This document shows positions 47,440 to 60,545 of a DNA stretch of 64,000 bases, piece after piece. Made by a program: the position numbers and the translations under genes. The first letter of the stretch is position 1. Each line of letters starts with the position of its first letter. The notes below the pieces were generated by a model. That model had not been told where the DNA came from. It did no database searches and saw only the letters and a list, made by a program, of their open reading frames with translations. The stretch comes from Pholis gunnellus (taxonomy: Eukaryota; Chordata; Actinopteri; Perciformes; Pholidae): the NCBI GenBank assembly GCA_910591455.2, contig OU342809.1:3860363-3924362 (forward strand), read 5' to 3'.

Positions 47440-47560
47440 TAGTCTCCTTTAGTTGTTGTTTTATGTCTCTTTATTGTCATTTTGTTTCTCCGGAATTGCT
47501 TTGTGCCTTTCTGCAGTCATTGTGTGTCTCTTTGCGGTTGTTTTGCGCATTTTCATCATC
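47440..47560 (-). repeat. Degenerate minisatellite, reverse orientation
   Basis: Plus strand reads as repeats of tgtctctttgcggttgttttg-like units, the complement of the 19118-19335 minisatellite. Confidence 0.75.
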
Positions 47561-50500
47561 GATTGTGGTTAATTAATAATTTGGTGAATACAATTTAAAT
47601 GGATAATGAAAAATGCTCATAACAGTTTCCCAGAGCTCAAGGAAACACCCTCACGTCACTCGTTTTAACCGGGCAAGATATTCAACTTACAATATTTTTG
47701 AAGAAGACTTAAATTATCAACCAATTATCACCACAGATAATTCATTTTCCATCTATCAACTGCTGGCTCAATACATTGGGGACAGTCAGTTACTGCCTTG
47801 TTTGGTTACGACTGTTTCAATATGACCACTATGCAGCAGCTTGCAAAGAAAAACTGGGAATGCAACGTTTCCCATTTATTTAACCTTCTAACTTTGTATT
47901 TCAGTATTCAGTGAGTGTTTGTCATCTGCACCTCCTGCTTCAAGTTATTCTCATTCGTCTTCTCTTCGGCGCTCAGTTTCTTTTCCTCCCACCTTTTGTT
48001 CATCGGGGCTGAAGATGTGTGATGAAGGAGCCGCTCAACCGAGAACTGTACATCGATGATTCATCTTAAACTATTGTGTTGTACATCCCAGCTACAAACA
48101 GAACAGAGGTGAAAGAAGAAGATGCCAAAGTGATTCAGTCAAATACATCACACCATAAATAATCCGCCGTACACGGCTCTATATTTGTCCTTTTCCTAGA
48201 TATTTTAGCATTATTTGACAATTATTTGTCAATCTAGGAAATGTAACTTTTTTTGTGACGCTCATTGTATTGAACAAGAAATGAATCTTTCGTCTTTCTC
48301 AACAGGGACGTCAGATGGCTCTGACCAGCCTGAATGTAGAATGATCCATGCAGATCCACAATGACTGGGACACCAGAATCCACTTAAATACTAACTTTAG
48401 TGCCCTGGTTTGGACCGATGGCAAACCTGGTCGGCTACATTTAAGAGCTCAGCACAGCTGGCTACCTGGACAGTAATTTGGTCCTCGTGCCTATAACATG
48501 ACAAAATACGAGTTGTATTTTTCCGCAACATATTTGAATCCCACTGCGTCAAATACTGCAGTTTGGTCGGTGCCCCTGAGCCTCAAACTATATCGCTCTA
48601 CCTTCCCCTCTAGTGTCAGTTTTGCACGTCAGGGACATTTAGGGTTTAGGCAACACAACCTCGGAGTTAATTTAAGGTATCCCGGACGAAAATCCTGTAT
48701 TTTATATTGACCCTCCCATCTCACACTTTATACCACGTCAGATTGCTCTGATCTGATCGCAGGTGGTCGCGCTGCATACACATGCTTAATAATAAGCGTT
48801 GGTGTCAAATACCAGGGGGGACTGACCAAGCTGTTATCTGAAGTGTTGGAAGTGAGAAAGCGTTGATTATTTCATTTAAATGCATGGAAGTGCTTCTTCT
48901 AATAATGGGCCCAAAAGTTGATATTAACCAGCTTTACAAGAACCATTTTAACCCACAGAATGGTGAATGTCTTTACAAGTATTTATGAATACATTACTAT
49001 ATTACTGCAGGTATTACAAAATTAAAATCACCGTGCTGGAGACGATTGGTACCTTCAAATCAATCTCACACAAGTGGTGTTTCTGTACTTCCTGATGCAT
49101 ATTCACTGCTCCCACTTTGAAATCTTTTCTTTGGATACTTCCCCTGCATGTTACCAATCACTTTATGGTTTATCTCACCATTCGACTTGGTAAAAACTTT
49201 TTCTGTTTGGCTTTAAGTCCTTCCACACAACTCAGGAAGATGTTGACGCTGTGAAGAAAAACAGCAACGATGGTGGTAAACAGGTTACGGTTAGAGAGCC
49301 GTTGGTTTGTCTCATCATCAGGCTTGTTTATTTATGGTAATTTATCTAGTACTTTAAACATTAATGTTTTATGATTAATTGATGTTAAATTGGTACATTA
49401 CACCAAACAAAACTCAAACCAGGTCGACTAGAAACACACATGTGAACTATGTCCACTGTAACCTGCACAGCTCCGAGGTGGGTGTTAAATGTCAGACTGT
49501 GTCGGGCGACTTCATGCCGGGCGAGACTTTCACACGTCTAACAAGGTAACAGGATGACGGGTGTATGGAGGAACCGGTTCTCTCTCACAATGATGAAGTG
49601 TTGTTCCTTCTAAGACCAAATTCTCATCTCAGTAAGTCCACCAGAGAGTACTTCATTTTTTTCTGACTTGTGTATTTCCTGGTGCAAACATTTCAAAGGA
49701 TAAAAACTTTGGTTAATAAAGGGTTAAAGGCAGAATTAGATCTACTTGATTCAACCTGAGATGCACGATAGAAAGCTGTGAGAGCAGTTGAATCATACGG
49801 TACAACTTTGTCATAAATCTCAACTTTGGCTCAGATTTGGTTGCAAGGTAAAACAACAGAACAAGCTAATAAAAATGTGACTCCAGCAAGCTCCGCTCTC
49901 CTTCTGCATTAGATTATTGATTTCATTGTTGTGTTCAGCAAGCACAGTTTTACTCAAATATCAATATTTCACTGGAGCGCCTCGTCTTTCCACTTACATA
50001 ACAATAGATGATCTGTCAGGTAGTGTTTTTGCAGTTTTGCTAAACTCAGTGGGAAGAGAATAACACTGAAGCAGTCCGGGGTTCAAATCCCCTGAACAGC
50101 GTCTCAGATTAAAATGTTTACATTCAAAGCTGTAACTTGAAACAACGAAGCCACAAACCAGAAAGTCCACCGTCTTCTCTCTCATCTGATGTAACCAGAC
50201 TCTTACAAACGCCTGTGCTGCATGCTACCTGTAGCATAGTAAGTAAAACTGATTCTAATCTAAATACATAATCATACATAAACAATTATTTATGATGTTT
50301 ATGAACAGATTAGGATACTCGCTCGTAAACTCCTGAGGAGAATATCTGGCTCTTTAGCCGCTACATGAATACATACTCTACTTTATTTTCACAAGCTAGT
50401 CGCTGACTTTGTCTGTCTGCTGTTTGGTGCTGGTCAGATAGTGTAGCCTACATTTGGTGTATCACAGCTTTTTTTGATTGGAGTAAATTCTTGGTGGTTG

Positions 50501-52054
50501 CACCAACACATAATTAGCTGAGTAAATTGAATTCTGTTGCATTGTTGTGGCGCTTGTTTCAATCCAGTACTCGCTCTCCCAGCGCTGAGCTGAAGGTCTG
50601 ACTGGATTTGCATTAAATCTCTCCCAGCAGGGAAAAGTAGCGGCTTTAAAGCAGTATATATATATATATAAAAGCTTTTGGGTGGCATCACAACCCCATT
50701 GGAAATGACTCATCTCTCTAACATTAGGTGGGTAAAATGAGCTAAAGTAAAGTTGTCCAGATTGTCTAAATCGGGTTCCCCGTGGTTCCCATCCGTAGCC
50801 AACCGTGACCTATGGAGAGGGGCAAGAGAGAAGACAAGTGTCCAACGTGGATGAATAAAGTATTCTCCTGAAAGCGTTGATTTTGGTTCAGGTCTGCAAG
50901 GAACAGTGTATCTCAAAAGGCAGGGTGATACACTGCTGATAAATACCACCTCTACTTTGTATACCACCACCAAGCCGTCACTTGCCACTTATTCTTGTCC
51001 CCAAGTGCATCCATCTTCCCTTTCATGCTCTGGCTCCACCCACTAAGTTCCCCCGTCGTAACCCCGCCATCTCCCAGCACTGATGCCTCTAAGTGGTTTT
51101 AGAGCCACTTGTGTCACGCTTTAAGAGAAATATCACTCTGTCAGAAGAGAAAGGACAAGCATCCCTGTCCTGTCCATCCTCATAATTAAACTGACATACG
51201 TCACTTGAAAGCTACTGTCCGCAAAGACCACGTGTACGTCTGTTGTGCCCATGTTGGAAAAACAAGGACGATAACAGCACTGCTGTTTTAACCTCTTGAA
51301 TGCTGAGTTCTGAGTTTTCAGAGAAATGGCAGTTATGACGTACAAAATATATGTTCTATGTCATCCTTATGAGGGCATTAATGTCGCAATATTATTTGCA
51401 AATGTGTGTGGAGAGTTGTGAAACTGCATCTCAATCCGTGTATGCATCATGAATGTGTCCAGGAATCGGACACCATGTATGTGCAGATTTGCAAATCTAA
51501 CAACAAAACTGTAAATTTGTGCACCGATTTGTGAATATGCATTGTTTCAGGGACCGCACACCGCAATGCTGCTCGGCCGTTAGCCACCGTTAGCACTTTC
51601 TAGCGAGCCTGAATACAGCACAGGCCTCCGGTTGCACCGTTAGCAATGCTGACGGTACATCGTGAAAATGAAGGAGCGCCCGTTTGTGCTTGTTGGCAGA
51701 GCAGGAAAGGACAGTATACAGTCACCTCTACGTTTCCTTTCACCATCATTGTTCGAGAGGCGTACTCGAGGTGGAAGTGGAACTCAAGTGTTGTCCGTTT
51801 TTCCAACTTTTGAAGATACAGTAAGTACTTTTCACACATTATTAAAAAAAGCATTTTCACTTTATTTACAAGTATCTATCTATATGTAGATATATATGAA
51901 AAACAGGTTTAAAGGATGTGGAAGCCTTATAGATGGAGACTGTTCTGGATTTTGTGTAATAAAGGGAATAAATACATTGCTGATTCCTGTATAAGGCAGA
52001 TGTTTGACATTGTACTGGATGTTCTACCGGCAAAGACCAATAATAGCGTTGTTT

Positions 52055-52092
<38 letters not shown>

Positions 52093-52248
52093 TGACTTGA
52101 CCTGACATCCCTGTGGTTTCAATAAAAGCAAGCAAGAGTTAATTGTCAATTCTCACCTTTGATACACAGGTGTTAAAATGGCAGCATGTGAGTTATGATC
52201 TACAAGGTTTGATCCACATGTAAAACTTAAAACTGTGTCGCACATCAA
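47561..52248. other. Gene-poor region
   Basis: No exon that I can defend. Short (TA)n tracts at about 50655-50671 and 52055-52084, a tRNA-like fragment at 50041-50095, and a 51540-51840 stretch with transposon-like gttagcaccgttagc words plus an open frame of unknown origin. Confidence 0.5.
50041..50095 (+). other. tRNA-derived fragment (pseudogene or SINE head)
   Basis: Ctcagtgggaagag resembles an A box and ggggttcaaatcccc a T-arm with a B box, about 30 bp apart. No clean acceptor stem or anticodon arm can be folded, so a tRNA-derived repeat is more likely than a working tRNA. Confidence 0.35.
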
Positions 52249-52262
52249 CCAGCAGATGGCGT
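52249..52262 (+). promoter_or_regulatory. CTCF-like core
   Basis: CCAGCAGATGGCGT, 13 of 14 against the CCASYAGRKGGCRS core. Not in a recognised repeat. Confidence 0.35.
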
Positions 52263-52666
52263 TAAATATTCAGCACTTTTTCATTCCTGATGTATACTGT
52301 ATTCCGCTGTTGAAAGCTTTCCTTACTGCCAACACTGTGTTTGAGGCCTTGCTCATAGTCTGTGTTCCGGTTCATGGGATGGGGCTCTGTGTAGACCAGT
52401 CAGGTGCTTCTCATACAAACTGGGAAATCATTTGGTTTTTCAAAGTTCAGGCACATTATTGTCTAAAATATAATTGTGTGCTGTAGCATTTAGAGCTCCC
52501 TCAACGTAGAGATGGCTGAACATTTAAAGACAACATTGTCTTTCATGTGTGTACAGCATTGTAAAAAAAAAAAAACACCTCAGCTGTATGTTCATAGTTT
52601 CTTTATATGTAAGTTAAGTGTATGTCTGTATATGAATCCCTTACGCATAGGGGGGGTGATCCTGTG

Positions 52667-52680
52667 CTGCCATCTAGTGG
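52667..52680 (-). promoter_or_regulatory. CTCF-like core, full match
   Basis: Minus strand CCACTAGATGGCAG fits every position of CCASYAGRKGGCRS. It lies 418 bp from the previous site and in the opposite orientation. Confidence 0.45.
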
Positions 52681-52950
52681 ATTGGACAGAATTTCTAAAT
52701 CCCAGGTCTCATTTTACCAGATGACACTGAATTCAACTACATGTATTCATAGTTTAGTGTCCGATTGACGCACACCTGTGAACAATATCCCCATTATCTT
52801 ATCTTAAAAAGTAAGCAAATATGATTTACACAAACTTTTTCTTCACGAGTCAGACACTAGATAATCCGAGGATCCTGCCCTCCCTCCGCCTATGTGCATT
52901 TATATTTATGGCACGTATGAACTACCCGGGGGTGTAAGCCAAACACAGTC

Positions 52951-53280
52951 TTGTCAGATATATGGGCCGCTGCGGGGCCGCCTGGGAGCCGCCTGGGAGC
53001 CGGGCTGCTGTTTGGTTTGGCCCTTGGCCACCACGCAGCAGGAGCCATCTCCCTCCCTGTCAGCTCTCATGTGGAGGAGACGTTTATCTCTGTGGAGGCG
53101 ACGTTACATCACGATGAACACTTTCTCTCCGTGGGCCGGTTTCCTCTGCTGGAAAATGGAGCTTTTCATATATGCGGGGCTGCTTTTATGAGATTCTTCT
53201 CTGAAGTTACTTTCATGAAGTGGATGCGACACCTTTTGAAAAGCGGTGTCATTCGCTCTGGGACAAAAACTGATTTCTGA
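52951..53280 (+). pseudogene. Unexplained 109-codon open frame, faintly TMEM14-like
   Basis: Contains a hydrophobic segment PGSRLGAGLLFGLALGHHAA, then FLSVGRF and MRFF. TMEM14 proteins have AGLLFG and an F-x-x-x-G-K-F spacing near the end, but the middle needs an insertion and the ends do not match. It lies in a locally GC-rich patch with a small tandem duplication (ccgcctgggag twice). It may be a decayed retrocopy or chance. No function claimed. Confidence 0.15.
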
Positions 53281-53655
53281 CACTTTTCAATGCAAATGAC
53301 TGTGCTATTGTTTTTTTTGGCTTCATCTTAAACTAAATCACATTTTCATTATTTCTGCTTTCATAAAAATAAATACACTAGTAGTAGATAAATAACTGAT
53401 TCTGAATCTGATCATTATAACTTTTTGAAACTTAAAATATCAAAAAGTTCCCCGTACGATTCTTCACAATACAATTCCAGTGAATTCATTATGATTCTAA
53501 TTATTTTGTAACTTATTTTGGCCTAAACACCACGTAATTAGTATTTAAACCAAGATTCCAGTGAGTATTGCCAGATAAACCTGGAATCATGCCAAAAGAT
53601 GACTCTTCTGTTTCTAGGCAGACTCATTACAACAGGATCCGAGAGATCCCACACT

Positions 53656-53675
53656 CCCCCCCCCCCCCCCCCCCC
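53656..53675. repeat. Poly-C run, 20 nt
   Basis: Twenty C followed by A and four more C. The minus strand is G-rich and could form a quadruplex. Confidence 0.95.
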
Positions 53676-56600
53676 ACCCCTCTCTCTAGCCTGTCGGCAG
53701 GCACATCCATCCTGGGTCCTTTATCACCGCTGAACAGCATGAGTCCTTTAAACCTTTAAATAATGTCAAAGGACAGTTTAGAGCCTGTCTCCTGAAAAAG
53801 TGAGTCAAGCTGCAATTGCCAAATAATCCTCATCACTCTGCCTCATTTGTCCAAAAGGAATTCAGATAGACACGGACATGAAGGTACAATACACAGTAAT
53901 CAATCCAGTAAACGTTTCACGGAATAAAACGGTGCTGAATACAAGATTGGGAGCATTTAGATCGCCTCTCAACGGCTCTCAGCACGGCGACGGCTGAGCC
54001 GGAGGCTTGCAGCTAACGGTTCTAGCGTTAACAGTTAGCGATGCATTTGTTTTTTCACAGCATTGGTTGTTTGGCTCAACAGTTTGTGCGGAGATCGTGT
54101 TTTCACCACGTTAGCTTTATTTGTCACATTTCATTTTAACAGTGATATTATCAACAACCCTCCAATCAAATCAGGGGAAGTGTCACGGTCAGCGAAAATG
54201 AATTGTGAAAAGGGAAATGACAGCAAGTACCAAAGAATGACGAGACTGCTACACTGGAAATGTCCCTTAGATGCTGGTGTGGCCCACTGACACCACACTG
54301 TCTGCATGTGTTGTGCTCCGCAGAGGAAGTTTGCCAGCTGTTGCCAATCAAACAGACAATTTGAATTGTGATGCGTTTAAGATTAGCAATTTTGTCTCAA
54401 AAGCCTGGAAAAGAAAGAAATTGTTTAATTAGTATTTTAGATTTTTCAGTACTGCATAGTAAATGTTTCTTTGAGTGATTTATGAAATATGTCCCGCTAA
54501 ATGTAATTATGAATTGTTTTTGTGCTTTTGGTCCTCCTGGCTTTGTATTTTATGATTATTAATTCAGTATTTAACCAAGTTAGTCCCACTGAGATTAGAA
54601 AATCTCTTTTCTGAGGCAATAGTGTGTCAACGTAGACACAAAACCATTTAAAAAATACAAAAAGCAAACATGCAGCATCTACAGAGTCGTGTGCCCACGA
54701 GGACAGACAGGAGGAATCTATTTGATTTAATGGTGTCTTGTAAACCCATGCAGGCTGGGCATAATTATGTACATGACACATACACATTCATTCATACTGA
54801 GGCTTGAGCTGTTTCAACCACAGGTTCTGTTTTCTGTCTCCGTGTCTATCAGCCATGACGGTTTACTGCACACGGTGGCAGCCGGAGGAACACCAAGCTT
54901 CGCTGCTGCCGCTTCTTGTTGGCGGTTTTATAAGCTTTGAGGAGACTTTTTATTGAGTGAATATTACTCTTTTTCTCCCCCCGTCATAGTTTCAATGTGC
55001 ACACTGAACCAGCCTCATGTAGCCAGACAGAAGCAGACGAGTTACCGCAAAGTTTAAAAGTAAAACAACAAAATAGAATTACCATAGTTAAAACATTACA
55101 AAATCCATTTGTCGTCACGTATTAAATGACCCAAAATAAACACTGTAAGCAGACTTGATTACCATAAGCAAGTTATTTAAACAGCATAGGAATGATTCTC
55201 TCCCATGTTCTTTGATATAATTTTATCTTTGTAATCGTGATCATAAGTGGTTCACACTGAAATAATACATTTATTTTAAAAACGATTGCGAAAATGGATG
55301 GTTTCATCCAGCACCGTCTGCAGCACAGAGCGAGTAAGTGGGAGATGAGGACAGAGTATTGCGAAGGCAGAGAGTGGACGTTTGACTCAGATAAATTGCT
55401 CCATCAGACTGAACTGACAATGAAATCTCATTTCAAGGACCCAGAGTCACTTCATTGCACGTCAGCAGGAGCTGTTTCCATCAGTGGAGCTTTATTACGA
55501 ACCCACTTCAGGTGCAATGTGAGAAACAGACGAAGGGAAGTAGCAGCAGACCTTTGCCCCAAAGTGACGTCACCAAAGAACGTTGTGATGAATGATGATG
55601 AGAATGTCTGTTAACTTGTGGGAGGAGAGCAGCAGCGAGGAAGGTGTGCGATAGCACCGATTCACCGGATTTCAGCTGAGAACCATTTCCTAACCACAGA
55701 ATAAATATTAAAATATTTACTTGGAGAAACAAATCTCACAAATGTTGCATTTGTTATTTTATATTTGATTTGGACCCATATGTCTGAAATAAAGTTCAAT
55801 TTAATAAAAAAAAAACATAATAAAATGTGTATAAAAGGAGGTTTCAATGAAAATAAACCAATATTCAAAAGAACAAAAATAAGACCAGAGCGTCTGGCGA
55901 AACATATCTATGATGTTTGCTTTAAATCAAAGAAGGACCAGAACGTGCCGAGTGTTCGGTTCCTCACCTCTGTTGAGCCCTAAAGAAAGGCCGTCGTCAC
56001 ACTCTGATTGGGCCAAAAGGGTGAAACGCACCAAGCTGCTCTCAATTCTTAATCAGGAGCCGGTCCTCATCCCCTGCACAACAGGTGATCTGAATAACTC
56101 TTCAGTCAACTCACGGGAAGTGTGACGTTCAGCTAAAATCAACAGAAAGTATTAAAGAACGATGGACTGCTGCAAGTGTTACTGGCAATCCAGCACACAT
56201 TCAAAATGTTTTGTGCCATCTGTCTTCAGCCAGCCTCGACCAAATCAATAGTTCACTATCTTTAATTAGTCACGGCACACCCGCGCAGATTACAACGAAA
56301 AGTTGGGAAAAAACATCCAATGATGACTCAAAGAAAACATGGGGACCTCTGACGAGAACTAGAAAGAGTCACCGTCTGCCCTCGCCCAGAGTTACAGATG
56401 CTCCACTCTTATCAGATTGTCAGTAGTGAATGGGGAGACCACTGCTTTTAAATGAAGTCAGAGGAGCCATTGTGATCGGCTTGTTACCAGCCTCCATAAC
56501 ATTCCCATTAGTGTCGGATAATACATTTTCCACATTTCACATCTGTGTTTCCGTGCTCGTTCTCGGTGCATAATACTCCTGCAGCTCCAGAAATAACAAT

Positions 56601-58934
56601 AAAAAGTTTGCTTAAGGCATAAAACAAAGAAAAACTGGTATAGCATGTGCAGCGATAGTTTAAAAAATAATGCTGTTGCATAGTTAATAAATTATACTAA
56701 AGCAGCAGTTAGTGTCTGACGTATAGAGAGCTGCAAGAATGAGTCCTAAAACACCTGAAATCAGTCAGAATATTTGCACTTCCTGTTCCCTCGTCTTTTT
56801 TTTAACGTTTTTTTCGTTTTTTTCTTGGATAGATGCCTGACATAAGGTCTGTGGTTAACACAACCGTAGGAGATGTTGATGCTTTGTTCTACGATCTAAA
56901 ATACGTCAGTGAACACCCCTCTCTTTAATTTTGAAGCTTTTACGTGTCTTAAAAAAGACGGTTGCTAACAGGTGGCTAAATGACACTCATGTTGTGAAAA
57001 CGTGCGCTCATGCGACCGTGATGGAGTTTGTTTATAGCCCATCGTTAGCTTTTTTACTTCTGCCGATTACAAAAATCATAACAGCTGTGTTCATTTGTGA
57101 CGATTATCTTGCCCAATCGTGTAAGTATCATAAACTTTTGTTTGCCACAGAGCTTATTCTCAGTTTTTTTTTGTCAAACGAACCAGAGCAACGCTTACTT
57201 CCGGGGTTGGCCAACAGAAACATGTTCTCTCTGCAGAGCTCTATTGACACTACTCAAGAGTGGCAGCCTCCAAGCGACGTCGGTCAGACCTCATGTACAG
57301 CAGGGAGATGACATCAGTGATTAGGTAATAGCCAGTTAGATTTCTCCATTGGTCACGGTGGATTGGACTACATTTACCAAGGGACCCGCCCCGCAGCTTT
57401 CTCACAGCTACGCTGCTAACACACACACACACGCGTTACTGTGAGAAAGCACACAGACAAACACCACTCAAACAATAAACATGCATACAAAGAAACACGT
57501 GATGCACATTAATACACTGTAGACACACAGAACCTGCTCCAGACACACTCACACACACACACACTTCTATTCCTTACATCTGGGGTAACCGGACACCTGC
57601 TCTCTCCTGCTCTGACTGACAGGCAGCAGCAGAGGGTTCAGATCCAGTCCCGGCTCTTCCTAATTGGATTTGTGAGGCATCCTGCCGTAGGCCTCTAATA
57701 GCCTCTTGTAAGCCGCCTCGGGCCTGTTGTGGACCACTTCCGACCCCGCGCTGAGAATAAGGGACCTCCTGAAAGGCACTTTTGGCTGCACAGCCTGATT
57801 CCTAAGAGCTATTAGGCCCTTGTAAATTCTGAGGGGTTTTGACAACAGTGTCAGAACAACAGAACATTTGGCAGAAAAAGAAAAAAGAAAGACAGAAAAA
57901 GAAGGACACGGTTGTAGCATTAGGATGGTTGAGCTGCTGCCAGCTGATGGTGGTTTTACACTAGTGCTTCAGTCGCTCCAGGGACGTTTCTTCAGCTGAC
58001 TTGCTGTACAAGCCAGCGTTGAACTTTCAAACCCACATCAGGAAATCAACATTTTGTGCATTCACCTTAAAAAAGCCCTTTTAGTGCAGCTCGCTTCAAC
58101 GACTACATTTTCCTGCGTGGTGAGGCGTGATCGTGTGTTTCAGGCAGGAAGAACTTCACGGTAACAGTAACATAGGTCAACGCGTCAGAGGACTCCGTTT
58201 ACTGATTGGCTGCGGGTACTCTCTCTGGCCACATTTTGCAACTATGCCTAACCTTTGGTTTGGCTGCACTTCACCGCAGAATCAAAACATCTGCAGCTCG
58301 CTGAGCTCAGAGCAGCAGTTGCAGCTTTCCATAGACGATGCATGGCAGCTCGCCGTAGGCCGTGCTTCAGCGCTGCACTGGTGGGTTTTTAGGCATTAAA
58401 GGCCACAGCGGGATTTGTATACTAATGTCATGGCTGGTTGGGTAATTTGGCGAACATGGTTTCCTGCTCCATCAGACTTTGTTGTAGCGAAGTCGCCGTG
58501 TTCCCAGATCTGGTATTGTAGCTTTGACTGTGCGCATCATATAAAAACAATGGCCAAAATTACATAAATAAATAAATAATAAACCAAATTATCATTTTGG
58601 GCGCATTACTGAGTAATACGCCACAATGACGGATTAACATATTTATTTTTACTTTGACTAAACACACTGATGTTGGGTGATTGTTTATGAAGTAACATGA
58701 TGTAATAAAAAAGTTTAAATTATACAAATATTCATTCTCAAGTCAAGGGAAATTTTTTAAAAGACTGTAAATGTAATATATTGAATCTACTGTCTAAATG
58801 AACAGACCGGCACCGTGAATCACTCGGGTACATATTTTAAAAGTATAGAATACATCACAGAAGCAAAGTCAGTTTTTCAGAAATAAAACTCCCCGAAACC
58901 CAAAGCAATGAGAACATGTTTTATAATAATGATA

Positions 58935-58938
<4 letters not shown>

Positions 58939-59017
<79 letters not shown>
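58939..59017. repeat. (GT)n microsatellite
   Basis: About 39 uninterrupted GT units. Confidence 0.97.
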
Positions 59018-59020
<3 letters not shown>

Positions 59021-59770
59021 AAACGACTACTGTATTATCTGTTATATCAGCACTACATTGTAATTAATGACAGAATAAGGCCATTTTATCTGACGAAAGT
59101 TAAATGAGCTTTGCACATAGATTTATTTTAATTTAATTAATTGATTTAATTTAATTTAAGTCGCATGCATCAACACTGTACCTGCACCACAACAAAACCA
59201 CTAGAGGGCTGTGAAGGGCAAACTATCTAATGCTTGGACCTTCACTTTGGATGATCAAAAGGAGAAAGTTTATATATTTAAATAGAGAGCATAGTTCGGA
59301 GGTAAGTCAAGTTTGACAACTTCATAAGCGAGCTGCAAGTTCAGATGAATTTTATTATTTATTTATTATTTTATTAATTGTAAATTGATAAAACGCTTTA
59401 CTTATAAGCCTCGACCGACCAACTACATGTGTGCAGTATTGGTGGGAACAACATTATGTTCATACATAATTTGTCCAGCCTGCCTTTGCCACAGTCTGAC
59501 AGGAGAGTCTTATGTTAAATTACCCTGAAGAACACAAATCAGTCTAAGAATATTACACTGAGCCGGCGGGAGAGGGCTTGTGAGAAACAACCGGTGGTGA
59601 GCCGGTCCATCCATTCCAGAGGAGGAGAAGAAGAAGTCGAACATCAGTGTTGAGCGATTAGAATAACAACAGCGGGCAGACAAGTGTGGATCTCTGCTGT
59701 GGAACATACGTGACCGCCGACTCCATTTTTCAGCCGCCGGAACGTTTGATCTATTTCTTCATGTCAACAG
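59018..59770. other. Gene-poor region
   Basis: AT-rich (notably 59120-59160 and 59345-59400), no exon. A near-consensus CTCF core CCACTAGAGGGCTG lies at 59198-59211 on the plus strand. Confidence 0.5.
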
Positions 59771-59771
59771 C

Positions 59772-59833
59772 CGTGTGTGTGTGTCTCTCTCTCTCACTCA
59801 CTCACTCACTCACACACACACACACACACACAG
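59772..59833. repeat. Compound microsatellite (TG)(TC)(TCAC)(CA)
   Basis: Consecutive short tracts of TG, TC, TCAC and CA. Confidence 0.95.
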
Positions 59834-59965
59834 AGGCCTGTCCTCCCCCACACAAGGTAGTGCGGGAAGTAGGGAGGAATGGGAGGGAAGCTCTTATATT
59901 AATGGCTGTGGTTAACCTGCGAGGGTCAAACCCATTGGAACTGTTGATGGATCTGGTCTGTAGGA

Positions 59966-60032
59966 GCTTTCTCTCTTTCTCTCTTTCTCTCTTTCTCTCT
60001 CTCTCTCTGTATCACACACACACACACACACA
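59966..60032. repeat. Compound microsatellite (CTTTCT)(TC)(CA)
   Basis: Tandem ctctttct units, then CT, then CA. Confidence 0.93.
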
Positions 60033-60271
60033 TGTACACACATGTGTGCAGGCCCGGTTGCATGACCATCAGTCTCTGGTTGTGGAGTCACAATGTGATG
60101 ATGATGCCGGGCAGAGAGGTGAAGCGGACGGGGAGGAGGAGGCGGATGACTGATATAAAAAAAGAACATATTGGAGTTTTAGTTACAAGCAAGTTTTTCA
60201 AAGGCGGAGGATGAAGAACTCATGTCACTGGATGAGGTAAACCTCGGTGGGCGGAGCCACAAAACCAGTGT

Positions 60272-60545
60272 TTCAAGCAAAGACTGTATATAAGGAGTGG
60301 ACATAGTCACCATGATGTCACCCATTGGTTTGTGGACAGTTTTGATGTCTCGAGTTCGGCAATTCGGCCATCACCATCTTGGATTACGGCCGTTGCCATC
60401 TTGGCCATCTTTTTTGCAACCAATGAACGGTAGTGACCATATTTTGACTGTGGAGGAGTGACGTACTTGATTTCTTACTGAGGTTTTATTACTGAGGTAA
60501 TACATCAAGGGAGAGGTCATTTTCTCATCGACTTCTATACAATCT
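60272..60545 (-). repeat. Repeat family A, copy A7 (internally deleted form)
   Basis: The reverse strand reads gtatagaagtcgatgagaaa, tattacctcagtaa, then agtcaaaatatggtcactac, ccaagatggtgatggccgaa, and finishes catggtgactatgtccactc and tatatacagtct. Same deletion form as A1. Confidence 0.85.

Larger units (their letters stand above)
52681..58938. other. Gene-poor region
   Basis: No proven exon. Holds an open frame of unclear origin (52951-53280), a C-run (53656-53675), two related repeat traces (54174-54262 and 56115-56190), a GC-rich stretch at 57170-57420, and T-runs near 56797-56825. Confidence 0.5.
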
